Part shown: positions 59,779-64,000 of the stretch, piece by piece
Layout: the number at the start of each line of letters is the position of its first letter
Position numbering within the stretch: the first letter of the stretch is position 1
NCBI RefSeq assembly: GCF_008831285.2
Contig: NC_045144.1
Coordinates: 15,115,858-15,179,857 of the forward strand
DNA: 64,000 nucleotides
DNA from: Nymphaea colorata
Taxonomy: Eukaryota; Streptophyta; Magnoliopsida; Nymphaeales; Nymphaeaceae
Direction: 5' to 3'
Notes under the pieces: model-generated
Database searches by the model: none
What the model was told of the DNA's origin: nothing
Seen by the model: only the letters and a program-made list of their open reading frames with translations
Made by a program: the position numbers and the translations under genes

Positions 59779-62700
59779 TCAGTCTGCATCACCAAGTCCG
59801 TCGCTTCCATCACCTTTCTTAGAGATGGGAGCAAAATGGGTGCTTGACTTCTTTGTTTGTGATGCAATTTCAGCATTCTTACGCAGTACAGCACCAGGTG
59901 ATGGATAAGGGCGCTGCTGGAAAAGAGGGCCCTGAAAGAAGACATCCCAAAAATTGATGCACGTGAAGCAAAATTCCTACTTCAGACAGTATAAGAAATT
60001 TATATAAAGAATCTTACAGTAGCTGTTGTATCTGCTGCTCGTGGTTGGACTCCTTTCAGACCGACTACCCTGCAGAATGCCAATTTAAGGTTAAGCAGTC
60101 GACATGACCATTTGAAGACAAAGATCACCACAGATTATTATATTACTCTCGTTAGGTTGTAATACAAGCAAAATTGATGTTGATTTCTGTATAATGTGTC
60201 TCAACCGTGTAATAGTCATTGGTTAGAGGCACTGGGAACAAAGACAGGTAACTATTCAGCAATCGCTCTGTTACATTGGTAAAGGTAGTCACTCCCTAGG
60301 GTCATGGAATGCCTGCTTTCTTAGCTTACAACTTTTTAGATAGCCAATTAGTTATTACTTTCATTAGACATCATCAAGTTAACAGATGAAAGGAATAACC
60401 TATGCCAATTTATTTGAAACGGCTACATTTATGCTTGGCAACATAAAAGAATTATGTGTAGCCCTCCGAAGAAATAAACTTCTCATGCACAAGTGCTTTA
60501 AAAGAAATGTATCTACATAGTGGGATATACCAGCCACCACGTGGTGCATCTGAATAAGAGCTTGGATCCATCGGATCCAACTCATCTTCATCAGCATGAG
60601 CACGTTTCTTATAGTCTCTCCTGTTGCCTTTTCTTGGTGGAAGTCTGGAATTTAAACTGCAATTCACATGACAAACCAAGGAACTTAGCAGGATTAAGCG
60701 ATCTGAAAGTGGCACAAAAGCCCTTGGATAGATCATACCCTTGTTTTGATATATTTTTACTGACATCTTCTTTTACGACTCTAGTATTTTCCTGATGATG
60801 GTTTGTAGTTGGCCCACTTGGTTGATAAGGAAGGTTCAGCAGCCTGTATGATGGAAAGCCATAATGAAAGCACTAACCAATGAAAATTAAAGATGCACCA
60901 TAAAATGCCTATTGTCTACCATGTCAGAAGGGTTAATCATGTCAATGCACCATAAAATTCAAATATTGGGATCAAGAAAAGTGACAGCTACAGTTCATGA
61001 AATGAACACAATAAAAAAATGACGCAAAAAAACATGCTGGAACCAACAGAATGTTCAAGTCTTCATTAGTTATAAACAAAGTCAGAAAAGATATCTTTGG
61101 CAACTTTACATAGAAATACAATAGCTGAGTTACAAAAACATTTGCAACATCCTCCACCTGAACTAAATTATATATAGATAAAGAACCTCTTTGGTATCAA
61201 TACCATTCTACTCCACTCTTGAACAATTACATAAGTAATAAAACAACTTTCTCTCAATGTAGTAATTAAAATTGTATTTGTATTGAGGAATTAGTTCATA
61301 TGACAGTCATTGATCACTACCGGATGGAGTTAAATGCAGTTTCTGGCGATGAATCAACAGATCAAAGTTCAGGCAAGCTCTGGGAGACATTTCCTGGTAA
61401 AAAAAAATATTTCGAATTGATAGAAATTTAATGCAGAAATACGATGAGAAACACCTAGGCCTAAGAAGAGCCTCCATGCACCTGATTGCTAGTTCACAAA
61501 TCAAACTCATAGTCACATGGATTTACTTATAAAGAAGCATCAAACCCATGTCACATGGACATAGCAACTAGGCTGTGCAGCAAATCACTCATGATCTCGC
61601 ATCTACTATATATATTCACTCAATGATGTAATTCTTTTTATATACAAGATTCTTTTACACACACAAGAAAGCATGTGGGTATGAGTGTTTATTCATCTCT
61701 TGCACCCACACTCAAGTTTATATGAAAAATGCTTCACCTGGATCAACACTGACATTCCCCACCCATGTGATATAGCCATAACCCAAATTTAATGTGGAAA
61801 AAGAAACATCGGAAACATTAAATTCACAAACATATTTACAAAAACCATCTTTTCAATACATATAAAGTCCAAAACATGAACCAAGAAAAAGATAACATGG
61901 CAAAAGGAATGAAGCAAATTCATGCATCGATCGTACCTTGTACAATGATTGCAATAACCCCACCTTTGAACAAGTCCTCGTCCCCATCCCCCACAACCTG
62001 CACATCTTTTGAACAATGACGACTGAATATCTCCACCTATAGTATGTCCATCCTTGGAACTTGTTTGGGTGTCAGTTGATTGCACAGCTTGATAATCTAA
62101 GCTAGGGGGTTCCCACAGTGAAACATTCGTCCTTTTATTGTAGTAGTACTTTTGGCCTGCAGGAAACTTTCTCAGTACTTCAAAGTATTATGTTAGGAAA
62201 ATGCTAGAGATATGGGAAGCACAACCTGTTGAACTGTCTAATGCTTCTTCCCAATCTGGCGGTAAACTTGGAGCTGCTGGTGGAGAAGCTTCAGTTTTCA
62301 CTGGACGTTCCCACTGGCTTTTCCCAGTGTGTTCATTGTAATAGTATATGGAACCACTTGGATCTGTGGCTTCAACCTAAGGGAAAGTTTGTGGAAGAAG
62401 CTTCACAAATGCAGCTCAAAAAATTCAAATCACATATTTCCTAATTTGCATTATTAATGATTCAATTTTAGAACATTGAAATATTCATCCAATCACTTGT
62501 TCACATCAAAATTCAAAGTTCAAACAGTACTAGGATAAGGTACATCATATTATTATTAATTTTTTTTTGGTTTGAGAAAAGAGGGTTGTGGAGGTGTGGT
62601 GTGTGGGCTCATTGCTAAATCACCACTTCCTAAAGGGATGCCGGAAAGAAAATTATATTTTTCTACTACCACTAAAAATCACAAAATGAAAGGGATAATG

Positions 62701-64000
62701 TTTCTGCTCATATATCTGTTCACCCAGATGGGGCCTCTGTTCTAATTGACTGTTACAAAGTGTAATCTGCATGTTAAAATAGATAGACTAACCAGCAATG
62801 CTTGTATAACAATCTTGGTGAGAAAAAGAAACAAAATACAACTACAAAAATTTATATGTCCTCCCATAGGAACAAATTAAACCATATTCAAAGATTTAAG
62901 GGGCCAAACAAGGTCAAACAAGTATATGTGTTCTGCAAGATTCATAATTTCATGATGCATGCTACATTTAAGGGACTGAAGCCCCAAAACCACTCATGCA
63001 CCTGCAATAATAACACCAAACAAAACCAAAGAAACATTATAAAGCTATTGTCTAAACAATGCCTACATATGTTGGTTTAGCATGTCCAGGCTCATTTATG
63101 AACACACGAACATAGAAATCAATCCTCTACCTTATAATTTCAGCTTCAAACATGGAACCGGAGACCATTCATTTATTGTTTTCAAGCTTATCATACCAAT
63201 CCTCAATCCGTCTAAGACTCTAAAACACAAAAAAATGGACTTGCAAGTGTTTTTTTAAAGAAATATACAACAAAAATAACACATTGAAGGTAAATTCCAT
63301 TGATATTTAACACTTTCTCTTCAAGAGAGCATGATATGTGAAACTGGATTTCTAGAAAAGGAGATAAATAAAAGGAGAAAGAATGGCATCTTCTCTCCTG
63401 CATTTAATCTTGTCTTTTCCTCAAAACCCAAAAAATAGCCAATATTAATACCTTGTTTATAGTTATACTATTATCTTCAAATAATATGCCTGGAGTTGAC
63501 AAAACTAATGCTAGTTTTCATAGGGTAGTCTTTGATAATATTAAGACATGCCACTGACAGTGAAACATTCAGGCCATAGAAAGCCTGTTGAAGATTACAT
63601 GCATACATGAACCACAGCAAGTTCACATTAACAGCTCAACCAGAAGGAAGTGCAGCATGAGTAAATGCATTTTGAAGTGAGATAAGGACAAATGATATTA
63701 AGTTAGAAGCTTACGAACCCAACCAGCAGGAAGCACATGAGTTGATGCAGTGGTTGATTCAGCAACAACAACCTTCTGAAAAAAGTCCACTGAAAATTAG
63801 CAAAATCTGGAACACAAAAAATGGGGAACTGGAGGGGAAAAAAATCCAAAAAAAAAAAAACAGTTTCCTTTTCAGCAAGAAATAGGAAAATAATAATGAA
63901 GAAAGCGACTAACTTTTTCAGGTTCTGCACCATCATTCTTAAGAATGCCACGAGCCTTTAACTTTTGTTTCAGATATTCAGGCAACTCTCTCTGTTCAAC
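59779..64000 (-). CDS. PQBP1: PQBP1 (polyglutamine-binding protein 1) orthologue, 3' part; gene continues off the right edge
   Basis: Exons: 64000-63914 (partial), 63775-63719, 62376-62226, 62156-61937, 60843-60739, 60656-60531, 60069-60018, 59931-59779. All introns are GT-AG with matching phases; 316 residues are visible. The first part reads [17 protein letters not shown]1 is about residues 44-73 (two Trp and Pro; exon-split [26 protein letters not shown]) and WW2 about 86-116 ([25 protein letters not shown]). Residues 150-170 form CxxC-x13-CxxC ([15 protein letters not shown]), probably a zinc-binding knuckle. Then come a basic segment ([17 protein letters not shown]), [19 protein letters not shown], and the C-terminal [13 protein letters not shown], the YxxPGxVLRxN motif by which human PQBP1 binds the U5 snRNP protein Dim1/U5-15kD. 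Expected role: nuclear factor in pre-mRNA splicing. Start codon and first exon(s) are off the window. Confidence 0.93.
61671..61774. repeat. Possible short family D remnant in a PQBP1 intron
   Basis: GCATGTGGGTATGAG on the left and CCCACCCATGTGATATAG on the right echo the family D termini. Short and diverged, so uncertain. Confidence 0.25.

Overview
This window is nuclear DNA from a flowering plant. It is AT-rich and intron-rich, with split genes of plant-specific families (X8/CBM43, MEI2-like, PP2 lectin, CRF-type AP2/ERF), long microsatellites, Ty1/copia and LINE debris, and many small non-autonomous DNA transposons. The species cannot be fixed from the sequence. No bacterial features, CRISPR array, rRNA or convincing tRNA gene was seen.

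Five protein-coding genes can be supported, all on the minus strand. From left to right they are: (1) the 5' part of a secreted X8/CBM43 callose-binding-type protein (80-2051, running off the left edge); (2) a complete MEI2-like RNA-binding protein with three RRMs, whose 11 coding exons (17717 down to 9793) join in frame to 822 codons; (3) a small two-exon PP2-type lectin (27952 to 26733) with a good TATA box; (4) a CRF-type AP2/ERF transcription factor with an uninterrupted 373-codon CDS (52322 to 51201) and a leader carrying uORFs; (5) the 3' part of a PQBP1 orthologue (64000 to 59779, running off the right edge) with two WW domains, a CxxC-x13-CxxC motif and a C-terminal YxxPGxVLRxN motif. 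The genes are unrelated and do not form a pathway or cluster.

Between genes the sequence is mostly mobile-element remains: two decayed Ty1/copia elements on the plus strand (22300-24740 and about 35300-38035); a LINE endonuclease fragment (42170-43022); a minus-strand LINE reverse transcriptase split into two pieces (34900-33990 and 31134-30240) around a 2.8-kb insertion with LTR-like features; a 567-bp foldback element; and at least a dozen hAT-like MITEs in several families. Target-site duplications are visible for some MITEs: perfect 8-bp copies TCTGTTAG and GGTATAAT, and single-mismatch 8-bp copies for three CAGGGGCGGAGCC-type elements. There are also recent tandem duplications (213 bp in a MEI2-like intron, 131 bp ending in poly(A), 148 bp, 27 bp) and very long (AT)n tracts.

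I found no convincing undescribed multi-gene system. The points most worth following are the MITE families with their TSDs, the microsatellite sitting where the copia YVDD motif should be, the split LINE, and the Cys4 motif in the PQBP1 orthologue. Exon coordinates come from reading frame, splice-site consensus and phase, not from transcripts.
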